Below, piece after piece: positions 1-5,795 of a stretch of 10,395 nt of DNA. Location of the stretch: assembly GCA_900768425.1 (NCBI GenBank), contig CAAGCR010000095.1:1-10395 (forward strand), read 5' to 3'. The notes beneath the pieces are model-generated. The model searched no databases. It saw nothing but the letters and a program-made list of their open reading frames with translations, and was not told the origin of the DNA. Origin of the DNA: Clostridia bacterium. Its GTDB lineage: Bacteria > Bacillota > Clostridia > Christensenellales > UBA1242. A program made the translations under genes and the position numbers. Every line of letters begins with the position of its first letter. The stretch's first letter is position 1.

Positions 1-281
1 ATTGCAAGAGGTTCATCAGTTTCAACAATTAGAGTTGTTTCGCCAGCATCATTTTCGTTAATTGCAAAAACAATGGCTTCATCATCAGCAACACCTTTAA
101 TTTCATCAATAGGTTTTAAAATAGCAAATAATTTTTCTTCTAATGGGATAATTGCAACTTGGTCAAATCTTATTGCTTTTGAATTTTCATCATATAGAGT
201 AATTGGGTCTTCATTGTCCTCATCTAATAAAATATCCAAAATGTCAATATTTTGTTCTGGTTGTTTAGTATCTTTTTCCAT
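1..281 (-). CDS. DUF1292 (YrzB-like) protein, C-terminus cut by window edge
   Basis: Reading the minus strand from an ATG at 281 gives 93 open codons (MEKDTKQPEQNIDILDILLD...) to the window edge. The protein is very acidic. It carries the pattern of DUF1292 proteins: an N-terminal 'DEDNEDPITLYDE' stretch, then 'F.QVAIIPLEEKLFAIL' and 'DDEAIVFAI'. Family members are usually about 80-110 residues, so only the last few residues should be missing. The start is supported by a strong Shine-Dalgarno site, AAGGAG at about 289-294, which overlaps the ruvX stop codon and implies coupled translation. In Bacillus and many Clostridia a DUF1292 gene (yrzB) follows the RuvX gene (yrrK), and the same order is seen here. 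The molecular function of the family is not established. The family call is by recognition and context. Confidence 0.85.
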   Translation of the reverse strand, partial: MEKDTKQPEQNIDILDILLDEDNEDPITLYDENSKAIRFDQVAIIPLEEKLFAILKPIDEIKGVADDEAIVFAINENDAGETTLIVETDEPLA

Positions 282-291
282 ATAATTCTCC

Positions 292-711
292 TTAATTTCT
301 AGAATTTAAATAGTTTTGAAGTATAATACCTGCAGCAATTTTGTCAATCAAACCTTTGCGTTTTATGGCGGGAACATGTGCTTCGGCTAAAATATCTTCC
401 GCTTCAACAGAAGAAAGCCTTTCATCAACATACTCAATAGGCAAATTTAAAGTTTGTTTTAATAAATCTCCAAATTCTTTAGTTTTTACAATTCTGTCAC
501 CAACAGTGCCGTCCATATTATAGGGAAGCCCCATAACAACAAGTTCAACATCTTGGGCCTTAGCCAAGTTTTTAAAGTACTCTAAATCTTCATTTAAAGA
601 CTTACGTGTATATGTTGAATGTGGACTTGCAATAGTTTGTAACAAATCTGAAAATGCTATACCTATTCTAACATCGCCATAATCTAGGCACATAATTCTT
701 TTATACTGCAT
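292..711 (-). CDS. ruvX: RuvX/YqgF family putative Holliday junction resolvase / pre-16S rRNA nuclease
   Basis: The protein has 139 residues, the usual RuvX length, and a single RNase H-like fold domain. Visible motifs are LDYGDVRIGIAFSD at 9-22 (acidic D10), VVMGLPYNMDGT at 58-69, YVDERLSS at 94-101 (D96, E97) and IDKIAAGIILQNYL at 122-135 (D123). These supply the acidic metal-binding residues of the family. Family members are linked to 5' maturation of 16S rRNA (E. coli YqgF) and were annotated from structure as Holliday junction resolvases. The action is cytoplasmic. The ATG at 711 has an AAAGG site at 718-722 and sits just downstream of a good promoter. The DUF1292 gene follows 10 nt later. 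The usual upstream partners in Firmicutes (alaS, ireB) are not present upstream, so this looks like an independently promoted two-gene unit. Confidence 0.95.
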   Translation of the reverse strand: MQYKRIMCLDYGDVRIGIAFSDLLQTIASPHSTYTRKSLNEDLEYFKNLAKAQDVELVVMGLPYNMDGTVGDRIVKTKEFGDLLKQTLNLPIEYVDERLSSVEAEDILAEAHVPAIKRKGLIDKIAAGIILQNYLNSRN

Positions 712-726
712 ATCTTACCTTTAAAT

Positions 727-755
727 ATTTTAAAGGTTATTTAAAATAAAGTCAA
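727..755 (-). promoter_or_regulatory. sigma-A promoter for ruvX
   Basis: On the minus strand a -35 box TTGACT (750-755) is followed by a 17-nt spacer and a -10 box TAAAAT (727-732). Each box matches consensus at five of six positions. The predicted transcript would start near 720, almost on the ruvX Shine-Dalgarno site and about 9 nt before the ATG. This is prediction from sequence only. Confidence 0.7.
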
Positions 756-830
756 ACAAAAGTTATTAAAATAAACAACAAGTATGGCAAGAAATGTATA
801 TTTTCTTTATTAGAAGGTCAAAATAAAACA

Positions 831-852
831 AAAAAATTTATTTTAATTTTTT
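831..852 (+). promoter_or_regulatory. A/T-tract (UP-element-like) upstream of arsR promoter
   Basis: An A-tract and a T-tract form an inverted repeat (AAAAAATT at 831-838, AATTTTTT at 845-852) ending 3 nt before the -35 box of the arsR promoter. The position and composition resemble an UP element contacted by the RNA polymerase alpha subunits. In so AT-rich a genome this could be chance. Confidence 0.35.
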
Positions 853-855
853 TAC

Positions 856-884
856 TTGACTTATATATATTATTCATATATAAT
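856..884 (+). promoter_or_regulatory. sigma-A promoter for the ArsR-family gene
   Basis: The -35 box TTGACT (856-861) and a perfect -10 box TATAAT (879-884) are separated by exactly 17 nt. Transcription should start near 891, leaving a leader of about 28 nt before the ATG at 919, with an AAAGGT ribosome site at 908-913. This is the strongest promoter match in the window. Confidence 0.8.
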
Positions 885-888
885 ATAT
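865..888. promoter_or_regulatory. Inverted-repeat operator candidate over the arsR -10 box
   Basis: A 9-bp perfect inverted repeat (ATATATTAT at 865-873, ATAATATAT at 880-888) flanks the 6-nt centre TCATAT. The right arm covers most of the -10 box. ArsR/SmtB repressors typically bind AT-rich imperfect palindromes at or near the promoter and repress their own gene, so this is a natural autoregulatory site. The AT-richness lowers its specificity as evidence. Confidence 0.5.
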
Positions 889-918
889 TTATTCGCTATT
901 ATATTTCAAAGGTAGAAA

Positions 919-1212
919 ATGGATAAGATAAAAATACCAAATGAAATGGATATAATGAAGATGAGTCTGTTCTTAAAAGTTATGGCAGATTCCACCCGAG
1001 TTAAAATCCTATTTTCAATTAAAGATGAACCAAAATCTGTTAATGAAATTGTTGAAATTGTTGGGGCAACGCAAAGTGCTGTTTCCCATCAATTAAGTAT
1101 AATGAGAAATGTTAATATTTTAGATACCAAAAGGGAAGGCAATAAAATTTATTACTCTTTGGTTGATAGTCAAATATCTAAAATATTAGACATTGTTAAA
1201 TCCCACATATAA
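919..1212 (+). CDS. ArsR/SmtB-family winged-helix transcriptional repressor
   Basis: A 97-residue winged-helix protein. The ADSTRVKILFSI stretch (23-34), helix-turn-helix VNEIVEIVGATQSAVSHQLSIM (41-62) and wing ILDTKREGNKIYYSL (67-81) are typical of ArsR dimeric repressors, which release DNA when they bind a metal or another signal. There is no cysteine at all, so an arsenic/cadmium alpha-3 thiolate site is impossible. The C-terminal helix resembles the zinc-type alpha-5 site (DxH...H): D83 and H96 are in place, but the first histidine is replaced by Q85 and the protein ends before the last ligand position. The sensed signal is therefore unclear. The gene stands alone, with its own promoter and terminator and no metal transporter beside it, so autoregulation plus remote targets is likely. 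Confidence 0.92.
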   Translation: MDKIKIPNEMDIMKMSLFLKVMADSTRVKILFSIKDEPKSVNEIVEIVGATQSAVSHQLSIMRNVNILDTKREGNKIYYSLVDSQISKILDIVKSHI

Positions 1213-1259
1213 AGGCTGTTGCAATGTTATTGTTAAAAATATGGCAACAGTCCTTTTTT
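1211..1259 (+). terminator. Intrinsic terminator after the ArsR-family gene
   Basis: AAAGG-CTGTTGC (1211-1222) pairs with GCAACAG-T-CCTTT (1244-1256), giving a 12-bp stem with one bulged T and a 21-nt loop. A run of six T (1254-1259) follows, partly used in the stem base. The stem begins inside the stop codon. It separates the repressor gene from helD. Confidence 0.8.
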
Positions 1260-1295
1260 AGGTTAAAAGGAGGAAAGTGCAAGTTGTAAATACTA

Positions 1296-1324
1296 TTGAA
1301 AATTTTAAAAATATCTGGTATTAA
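1296..1324 (+). promoter_or_regulatory. Probable sigma-A promoter for the helD operon
   Basis: TTGAAA (1296-1301) is followed by a 17-nt spacer and TATTAA (1319-1324), with an extended -10 TG at 1316-1317. The predicted start near 1331 leaves only about 15 nt before the helD ATG, enough for the AAGGAG site at 1335-1340. The upstream terminator makes a promoter here necessary unless read-through occurs. Confidence 0.5.
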
Positions 1325-1345
1325 TAAAGTAGTTAAGGAGTTAAA

Positions 1346-3361
1346 ATGGCACAAGTAAGTGTAGAAGAACAAAAGTTTTTAGATGAAGTATTAGCAAACA
1401 TAGACAAAAAAATTGAACAAGCTGAAGGCGACAATAAAAAATTACTAGAAAAAATGAAAGAAAATCAACACTATATGTGGGAAAGCATTTACGAAATGGA
1501 TAATGCAGAAAAGGCCTTTGCGCGTAGTCAAATGGAAATGCTAGATGATGAAAGCAAAGAAAAAATCAATCAAATAGTGTCACTAAGAGCATCAAGAAAA
1601 TCACCATATTTTGGAAGTATAGATTTTAAAATTCCAAATGAACTATTATCATATAGAATTGGTCTAAAAGGCATAAAAGAAGATGGTAAAATATATGTCG
1701 TGGACTGGCGTGCACCATTTAGTGAACTATATTACAACTTTGATGTTGGTAAAGGTTATTATTATGTCGGTGATGATAAAGTTGTGGGTGATATATTAAG
1801 TAAAAAACAATACAAAATAGAAGATGGCAAAATGATTTTTTGTTTGGAAAGCAATATTAAAATTGATGACTCAATTTTGCAAGAAGTTTTAGCCAAAGCA
1901 TCAAGTGATAAAATGAAAAACATTGTATCAACCATACAAAAAGAGCAAAACCAAATAATAAGAAATGATACACCAAACAACCTAATAGTGCAAGGTGTTG
2001 CAGGTTCGGGCAAAACATCAATAGCACTTCATAGAATAGCATATCTTTTATATAAACATCGCGATACGCTAAATTCAAACTCAATTCTAATTATTTCACC
2101 AAACAAATTCTTCTCAGATTATATATCCAATGTCTTGCCGGAACTAGGCGAAGAAAACATTGCAGAAACAGTAATGGATGAATTAATTACAATGAATTTG
2201 GAAATTAAAGAAAAAATAGAAACAAAAACAGAACAGGTTGAAAGACTACTTGAAAATCCATTAGAAATTCAAAATGCCGAACTAAAAGGAAGTATGCAGT
2301 TTTGTCAAGATATAATTAAATTCTGCAAAGATTACTTTAACAATAACTTTGTCGCAACAGATTTCGTTTTTGATGACTTCCTAATCGTTAAAAAAGAAAA
2401 AATTGAACAACTATACTATGAACTTTACAAAGACAAACCAGTAGCAATTAAAATGGAATGGATAAAAGATTTCGTAGTAGATGCCTCAGAACCAGAACAA
2501 AAACTTACAGGCGCTAAGGCTAAAAAAATATTAGCAAGTATGCTAAAAATTCCAGATATATTTACAATTTATGACACTTTCTTAAAAGAATATTATAATT
2601 TATCATTTAAAAAGTCAAAAAAGATTAATTTTGAAGATGCAGTCGCACTTCTATACATCAAACAATATTTGTTTGGTATAAAAAGATACAATAAAATAAA
2701 GCATTTAGTTATAGATGAATTCCAAGATTATAGTCCACTTAACTATTACATTGTAAATCAAATGTTTCAATGTGTTAAAACAATTTTGGGTGATGTTGGG
2801 CAAAGTGTTGCGGGATATGAAACAACAATTTTGGAAGACTTTAACAAGTTGGATACAATTAAAAGTCAAATGGTGCTATTAAATAAATCATATCGTTCAA
2901 CATACGAAATAACAACCTTTGCAAATGGAATTATTGGTAGAACTAATGTGCAAATTGTTGATAGACATGGTAAGCCTATTGCATGGATAAAATATGCTAA
3001 CAATCAAGATAAACTACAAAAAATACAAGAATTTGTAACGAGTGCAAAAGCCGATGGGTATAAGACAATAGGCATATTATGCAAATCAATGAAACAAGCA
3101 GAAGATTTGCATAACGAATTAAAAGACACAGTTAAATATCATTATTTAAACATTGATACACTAGATTATAAAGATGGTGTAATACTAGCACCAACGTTCC
3201 TAGTAAAAGGTCTAGAATTTGATGCCGTTATGGTGGTAGATGCTGACAAAGAGAATTTTAATACGGCAATAGATAGACAAGCCTTCTATGTAGCATCAAC
3301 AAGAGCAATGCACAGACTTGATATGTTATATAGCACACAAAAACCGTTTAATATTGAATAA
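1346..3361 (+). CDS. helD: HelD-type RNA polymerase recycling ATPase (UvrD/Rep-like superfamily 1)
   Basis: A 671-residue protein. HelD binds stalled RNA polymerase, inserts an N-terminal coiled-coil arm into the secondary channel, and uses ATP to release the nucleic acids. Visible parts are an N-terminal helical coiled coil (about 5-80), the HelD-specific SPYFGSIDF (86-94) and VVDWRAPFSELYY (118-130) blocks, Walker A GVAGSGKTS (217-225), the ISPN block with VLPELGEENI (263-272), Walker B VIDEFQD (455-461), GDVGQS (482-487), NKSYRST (513-519), KGLEFD (621-626) and the motif VI sequence VASTRA (649-654). These blocks separate HelD from true UvrD/PcrA helicases. It is about 100 residues shorter than B. 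subtilis HelD, mainly between Walker A and B. The start has AAGGAG at 1335-1340. The kinase-Ham1 gene follows after 24 nt with no terminator between. Confidence 0.93.
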   Translation: MAQVSVEEQKFLDEVLANIDKKIEQAEGDNKKLLEKMKENQHYMWESIYEMDNAEKAFARSQMEMLDDESKEKINQIVSLRASRKSPYFGSIDFKIPNELLSYRIGLKGIKEDGKIYVVDWRAPFSELYYNFDVGKGYYYVGDDKVVGDILSKKQYKIEDGKMIFCLESNIKIDDSILQEVLAKASSDKMKNIVSTIQKEQNQIIRNDTPNNLIVQGVAGSGKTSIALHRIAYLLYKHRDTLNSNSILIISPNKFFSDYISNVLPELGEENIAETVMDELITMNLEIKEKIETKTEQVERLLENPLEIQNAELKGSMQFCQDIIKFCKDYFNNNFVATDFVFDDFLIVKKEKIEQLYYELYKDKPVAIKMEWIKDFVVDASEPEQKLTGAKAKKILASMLKIPDIFTIYDTFLKEYYNLSFKKSKKINFEDAVALLYIKQYLFGIKRYNKIKHLVIDEFQDYSPLNYYIVNQMFQCVKTILGDVGQSVAGYETTILEDFNKLDTIKSQMVLLNKSYRSTYEITTFANGIIGRTNVQIVDRHGKPIAWIKYANNQDKLQKIQEFVTSAKADGYKTIGILCKSMKQAEDLHNELKDTVKYHYLNIDTLDYKDGVILAPTFLVKGLEFDAVMVVDADKENFNTAIDRQAFYVASTRAMHRLDMLYSTQKPFNIE

Positions 3362-3385
3362 GAATATTATTTTAAAGGAGAAAAA

Positions 3386-4501
3386 ATGAAAACAGTATAT
3401 TTGTTAATAGGTTTGCCGGGCGCAGGTAAGACAACTTTTGCAAAAAACAAACTAAATAATGCAAAGTTAATAGAACTAGATGAGGTAAGACAAGAATTGT
3501 CAAATAAAAAAGTTATAGGCAAAGAGTATTCAAGTGCCGATAATGAAATTGTCTTTAATGAATTTAACAATCAGATTTTAAAAGAAATAGGCAAAAATGA
3601 TGAAATTATTGTTGATGCCACAAATGCAAGACTATCAGAAAGACAAAAAATATATGACTTGTTAAAAGACTATAAACCTAAATTTGTTGTAGTTAATTTT
3701 ATTGACTCAAAGGAAGTTGTTTTAGAAAGAATACTAAAAAGACAAAAAGATAATCCCAATTGCGTACATTTTTTTAAAAATCCACAAGAAGCAATTGATA
3801 TTTATGCTGAAAGAATTGCACAAAACAAATCAACTCTAAACGAACCAATAGCGGAAATATGGGAAGTAAAAGATGGCACTATTTTAAACAAAAAACAAAA
3901 AGTGTTAATAGCAACAACCAACTTAGGGAAAATTCACATATATGGCCAAGTATGTAAGGAATTAAACTTGCCATATACAAGTTTGGCAGAGATTAGAGTT
4001 GAAGATAAAATAGAGGAAAATGGTAATACCGAAGAAGAAAATGCAATAATCAAAGCAACAAGTTACCATAAAATTACATCTCTACCGGTTATTGCAAACG
4101 ATAGTGGTTTAATAATTGACAAGTTTAAACCAGAGGATCAACCCAAAACATTAGTTCGTAGGCATAACGGAAAAGAATTAACCGATTTGGAACTTTTAAA
4201 CCTTTACATAGAAAAACTGACCGAAGTAGGCGGAGATAGCAAAGGGCATTATAATGTAGCCCTAGCGCTAATTGACAAAGAAGGAAAGTTGCACTCGTCA
4301 ATGTTTTATCCTGAAAAGTATTTCATAAATAAACCAAGCAAAGTCATTAATAAAGGCGTTCCGTTATCTTCATTGGCATACGATACCAAAACAGGTAAAT
4401 ATTTAAGTGAAATGACCGACAAAGAAAACACCGATTACGAAGCCGAAGAAATGCAAAAACAAAAAGATTTTATAAGAAAAACATTTTGTCAAAAAAACTA
4501 A
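3386..4501 (+). CDS. Fused P-loop nucleotide/polynucleotide kinase and Ham1-like NTP pyrophosphatase domain
   Basis: A 371-residue, two-domain protein with an AAAGGAG site at 3374-3380. Residues 1-165 form a small AAA_33/polynucleotide-kinase-like domain: Walker A GLPGAGKTT (9-17), LDEVRQEL (31-38), IVDATN (75-80) and an arginine-rich lid around 115-119. Residues 171-370 resemble Ham1/RdgB inosine triphosphate pyrophosphatases: KVLIATTNLGK (172-182), GNTEEENAIIKA (213-224) and ANDSGLIID (237-245), where D239 matches the catalytic aspartate of RdgB. AYD (331-333) and DKEN (345-348) align with the family's GYDP and EEKN blocks, but the base-reading SHR is replaced by TDYE. Known Ham1 enzymes hydrolyse ITP/XTP/dITP to monophosphates. 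I infer a paired phosphorylation/pyrophosphate-removal enzyme for some unusual nucleotide. The substrate is unknown. Co-transcribed with helD and the next gene. Confidence 0.8.
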   Translation: MKTVYLLIGLPGAGKTTFAKNKLNNAKLIELDEVRQELSNKKVIGKEYSSADNEIVFNEFNNQILKEIGKNDEIIVDATNARLSERQKIYDLLKDYKPKFVVVNFIDSKEVVLERILKRQKDNPNCVHFFKNPQEAIDIYAERIAQNKSTLNEPIAEIWEVKDGTILNKKQKVLIATTNLGKIHIYGQVCKELNLPYTSLAEIRVEDKIEENGNTEEENAIIKATSYHKITSLPVIANDSGLIIDKFKPEDQPKTLVRRHNGKELTDLELLNLYIEKLTEVGGDSKGHYNVALALIDKEGKLHSSMFYPEKYFINKPSKVINKGVPLSSLAYDTKTGKYLSEMTDKENTDYEAEEMQKQKDFIRKTFCQKN

Positions 4502-4543
4502 GATTGCATAAATAAAATTAAAAAGATATTAATGGAGTAAAGT

Positions 4544-4858
4544 ATGGTAGGTAAATACAAAGTTATCACCTTATGCGGAAGCACAAAGTTTAAAGATGAT
4601 TTTTTACGAGAACAAAAAAGATTAACTATGCAAGGTAATATAGTAATATCCGTAGGTATGTTTGGACATAGCGGAGATGAAGAAGTAAACAAAGCAGGCA
4701 TTAAAGAAATGCTTGATGATATGCATAAACGCAAAATTGATATGGCAGATGAAATATTTGTTATCAATAAAAACGGCTACATAGGTACAAGCACAAAATC
4801 AGAAATTGAGTATGCCATAAAAAAAGGCAAAAAAGTTAATTATATGGAAAATAATTAA
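4544..4858 (+). CDS. Small nucleoside 2-deoxyribosyltransferase-like protein (DUF4406-like)
   Basis: A 104-residue Rossmann-like protein. Visible motifs are KVITLCGSTKFKDDF (6-20), a middle IDMADEIFVIN segment (65-75) and a C-terminal GYIGTSTKSEIEYAIKKGKKV (78-98). These match the nucleoside 2-deoxyribosyltransferase superfamily, in which the glutamate of the G-T/S-x-x-E-I-x-Y-A block is the nucleophile; E87 is the best candidate here. Family enzymes swap or hydrolyse the base of a deoxynucleoside or deoxynucleotide. Weak ribosome site GGAG at 4534-4537. It lies 42 nt after the kinase-Ham1 gene on the same strand and ends at the shared terminator, so it likely belongs to the same operon and nucleotide pathway. 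Exact substrate cannot be told from sequence. Confidence 0.8.
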   Translation: MVGKYKVITLCGSTKFKDDFLREQKRLTMQGNIVISVGMFGHSGDEEVNKAGIKEMLDDMHKRKIDMADEIFVINKNGYIGTSTKSEIEYAIKKGKKVNYMENN

Positions 4859-4926
4859 AAATAATAATATTTAATAATAAACAAAAAAATAAAAATAATA
4901 ACCATAATAAAATAACTAAAAATCAC

Positions 4927-4976
4927 AAAAAAACAGGTCAAAATTTGAAATAAAACATCAATTTTGCCTATTTTTT
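4927..4976. terminator. Bidirectional intrinsic terminator between convergent genes
   Basis: AGG-T-CAAAATT (4935-4945) pairs with AATTTTG-CCT (4960-4969), with a 14-nt loop and one bulged T. On the plus strand T6 follows (4971-4976). On the minus strand the A7 at 4927-4933 reads as T7, one base after the stem. It can therefore end both the plus-strand helD operon and the minus-strand zeta-like unit. Confidence 0.75.
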
Positions 4977-5019
4977 ATTGTATATTAAATTTTTATTATT
5001 AATTATTTTAAAAAATATT

Positions 5020-5604
5020 TCATTTTTCTAAGGATTTATTAATTAATTGTTTAGTCCAACTTATTTTATTATCAACATAAGTAAATTCTTTATTCGCATA
5101 TGTCGCAGCAATTTTTAAGGTGTTTGTATTATCAAAAAATATTGCATTGTCAACATAAGGTAAAGCTTCGTTTAGTCTAATAAACCTGTGAGAAAATCTT
5201 GTTTCAACTAAATCATTTGGTATGCCATGTCCGCCATTTTCAACTCTATGATTAATTCTTTTTAAAGCGGTTTCAACATTTTCAACCGACACAAAATATA
5301 AATTAACTTTGTAACCATTATCTTTTGCTTGTTTTAAGCATTTTAATAAGGTAAATGAAATTAGAGTAGTTTCCCAGTTAAAAGACTCTAAGTTACTTAA
5401 ATTATCTTTTAATTTATTTAAAGCAATAAGTCCAGATGTATAGACATCGCGATTATTTTGCCAATTACCACCAAAATCTTTTAATATTTCATCTGGGTTG
5501 ATTCTATTACCAAAATTGTTTGCTGCCAGTTTTGAGCGTTCATAGTTATATAGAGTTGTTTTTCCGCAACCATTAACACCGGCAAATATAGTAAAAGTAG
5601 GCAT
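5020..5604 (-). CDS. Zeta-toxin-like P-loop kinase, putative toxin
   Basis: A 194-residue protein ending in TGA. It starts with Walker A GVNGCGKTT (9-17), then INPDE (35-39) and NWETT (76-80), and a GGHGIPNDLVETRFSHRF segment (124-141) with several arginines (R116, R120, R136, R140). This combination is typical of the compact bacterial zeta-like kinase group. Characterised zeta/PezT toxins phosphorylate UDP-N-acetylglucosamine and block cell-wall synthesis, but many compact members are untested, so the substrate here is inference. The start has a GAGGTG site (5610-5615) inside the end of the preceding gene, 2 nt away, which couples translation to the small partner. Pairing and order, small gene first, fit a type II toxin-antitoxin unit. 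It could instead be a housekeeping small-molecule kinase. Confidence 0.82.
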   Translation of the reverse strand: MPTFTIFAGVNGCGKTTLYNYERSKLAANNFGNRINPDEILKDFGGNWQNNRDVYTSGLIALNKLKDNLSNLESFNWETTLISFTLLKCLKQAKDNGYKVNLYFVSVENVETALKRINHRVENGGHGIPNDLVETRFSHRFIRLNEALPYVDNAIFFDNTNTLKIAATYANKEFTYVDNKISWTKQLINKSLEK

Positions 5605-5606
5605 AA

Positions 5607-5789
5607 TTACACCTCACCATTGTTTAATTTATTCAAAAAATCTTCACCATTTTTATAATTGACCAAAAGCATAAAGAGTTTTTGGTCTTTTTTAGATAAA
5701 ATATTCATTCCTTGAGTTATTGTGCTTAATGGAATGGCATTGCTGTTATTAAAATTTTTTATAAATGAAAATAGTTCTTCGTTACTCAT
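5607..5789 (-). CDS. Unrecognised 60-residue protein, putative antitoxin for the zeta-like kinase
   Basis: A small protein (MSNEELFSFIKNFNNSNAIP...) with no cysteine, no signal peptide and no obvious DNA-binding motif. It is probably two or three helices: roughly 3-14, 20-30 and 32-58. I do not recognise it as epsilon or PezA, the known antitoxins of zeta-type kinases. The case for a real gene is its position: its stop lies 2 nt before the kinase start, the kinase ribosome site lies within its last codons, and a good promoter sits immediately upstream. There is no ribosome site before its ATG, and the predicted transcription start coincides with the ATG, suggesting leaderless translation. The antitoxin role is inferred from gene order only. 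Confidence 0.7.
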   Translation of the reverse strand: MSNEELFSFIKNFNNSNAIPLSTITQGMNILSKKDQKLFMLLVNYKNGEDFLNKLNNGEV

Positions 5790-5795
5790 AATTAA

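Noticed and set aside
73..285. Plus-strand 70-codon open frame opposite the DUF1292 gene
   Set aside because: It is serine- and isoleucine-rich, lies antisense to a recognisable gene with a strong ribosome site, and has no promoter.
789..807. Short hairpin AAGAAA...TTTCTT between ruvX and the ArsR gene
   Set aside because: Six A/T-rich pairs only, no T-run after it on either strand, and it lies between two divergent genes where no terminator is expected.
3386..4501. Reading the fused gene as a PrrC/Pnkp-type RNA repair enzyme because of its kinase domain
   Set aside because: No ligase, phosphatase or HEPN motif is present, and the C-terminal half fits Ham1 better.
4504..4532. Possible internal promoter TTGCAT-17-TATTAA before the deoxyribosyltransferase-like gene
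   Set aside because: The -35 box matches only three of six positions; in such AT-rich DNA this is likely chance, and operon read-through explains expression.
4498..4767. Minus-strand 89-codon open frame
   Set aside because: It is antisense to the deoxyribosyltransferase-like gene, has a shadow-type composition and no ribosome site.
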